Assembly (NCBI GenBank): GCA_023101885.1
Contig: JALPQD010000361.1
Span: 19,057-83,056, forward strand
Origin: Typhlomys cinereus
Lineage: Eukaryota > Chordata > Mammalia > Rodentia > Platacanthomyidae
Length of the DNA stretch: 64,000 nucleotides
Reading direction: 5' to 3'
Shown: positions 63,471 to 64,000 of the stretch, piece by piece
Layout of the letters: every line of letters starts with the position of its first letter
Position numbering within the stretch: position 1 is the stretch's first letter
Position numbers and translations under genes: made by a program
The notes under the pieces: model-generated
The model's input: the letters and a program-made list of their open reading frames with translations, nothing else
Databases searched by the model: none
Told to the model about the DNA's origin: nothing

Positions 63471-64000
63471 AATTCCTACCGCTCCCACTTCTGTTTCCTC
63501 CATGTAAGTCCCAGGTTATACTGGTTGGTGGGCCTGGACAACTACCTGGGCCAATGCTTATCTGGAGAACAGTGTGTGGGGCAGCACAGAGCAGACTAGA
63601 CCACAGTCACCAGCCAGCTGAGCGAAGTCACAGTACTCTGGACAAATTTGTAAATGGTGGAAAGACTCTTATAGGTCCAGCTGCAGAATTCTAAAGCTCA
63701 CAGCGGCCTTCCCCAGGCAGAACCTGTCTGCTTTTGTCTCTATCACTGACTTTCATTAAACAATGAGTCACAGAGTTTCAACACATGCAAACCACATAGC
63801 AGAGAACAAATTCTCTAAAAAGGCATATATTTCACTGTCATTTACAGGCAAATGATGATTAGCTTGTATGTTCACATTTTTACCAATTTCACATCTATTC
63901 AATTCCCATAAATGCAAAGAACATGGCTTCTGATAATTTTCTCAACATCTGCATTTTTCTTTATTTGCTTTTGACTTCATTTGAGACAGAACCTCAACTG
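63471..64000. other. Right edge, no gene recognised
   Basis: May contain further retroelement sequence continuing from the LTR, followed by AT-rich unique sequence to the window edge. A 77-codon open frame at 63461-63694 has no recognisable motif. Confidence 0.35.

Overview
The window reads as the end of a mammalian chromosome, most likely from a rodent. The left edge is 3.2 kb of degenerate C-strand telomeric sequence (CCCTAA and CCCTGA variants), so the chromosome end lies to the left. The genes have short GT-AG spliced exons and vertebrate protein relatives. The mobile elements are tRNA-derived SINEs (some with B2-like CA-rich, A-rich tails), an L1-like 3' end, a class II (ERVK/IAP-like) endogenous retrovirus and many solo LTRs. 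There is no bacterial gene, CRISPR array or operon. I found no long uninterrupted gene; every very long open frame here is a tandem repeat read as protein.

Three genes can be supported. (1) 3892-7539 (+): five exons encoding a 297-residue regucalcin/SMP30-like protein that keeps all four metal-binding positions of the family but has a different C-terminus. (2) 43113-47229 (+): PLCXD1, six coding exons, 319 residues, apparently intact. (3) 51380-58167 (-): GTPBP6, recognisable exon by exon with good splice sites but carrying several frame breaks, so probably a decaying copy (or a locus with assembly indels). PLCXD1 followed by GTPBP6 next to a telomere is the order at the tip of human pseudoautosomal region 1; a regucalcin-like gene on the telomere side is, as far as I know, not part of the human arrangement.

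Layout: 1-3233 telomere-like repeats; 3.2-7.5 kb regucalcin-like gene; 7.5-12.6 kb non-coding with simple repeats; 12.6-18.9 kb the same 3,146-bp sequence twice with a 10-N gap between the copies (almost certainly a false assembly duplication); 18.8-19.35 kb G-rich minisatellite; 19.36-28.5 kb nested retroelements (class II ERV with an L1-like end, a mosaic LTR and two SINEs inside it, then an ERVL/MaLR-like internal region and LTR); 28.5-34.7 kb CA-rich and 38-bp arrays; 35-37 kb solo LTRs; 40.1-41.7 kb a 21-bp array; 43-48.2 kb PLCXD1 with a 29-bp array in one intron; 48.7-51.2 kb a 31-bp array; 51.4-58.4 kb GTPBP6 and its CpG-rich promoter region, which carries a minisatellite repeating an ETS-type CTTCCGG core; 58.4-64 kb mostly non-coding with LTRs at the right end.

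The genes do not form a pathway. What unites the window is subtelomeric biology: dense GC-rich minisatellites in introns and promoters, fast-changing genes, retroelement nesting and difficult assembly. No database search was possible; family names rest on recognising conserved sequence, and comparisons with human proteins are from general knowledge of those families.
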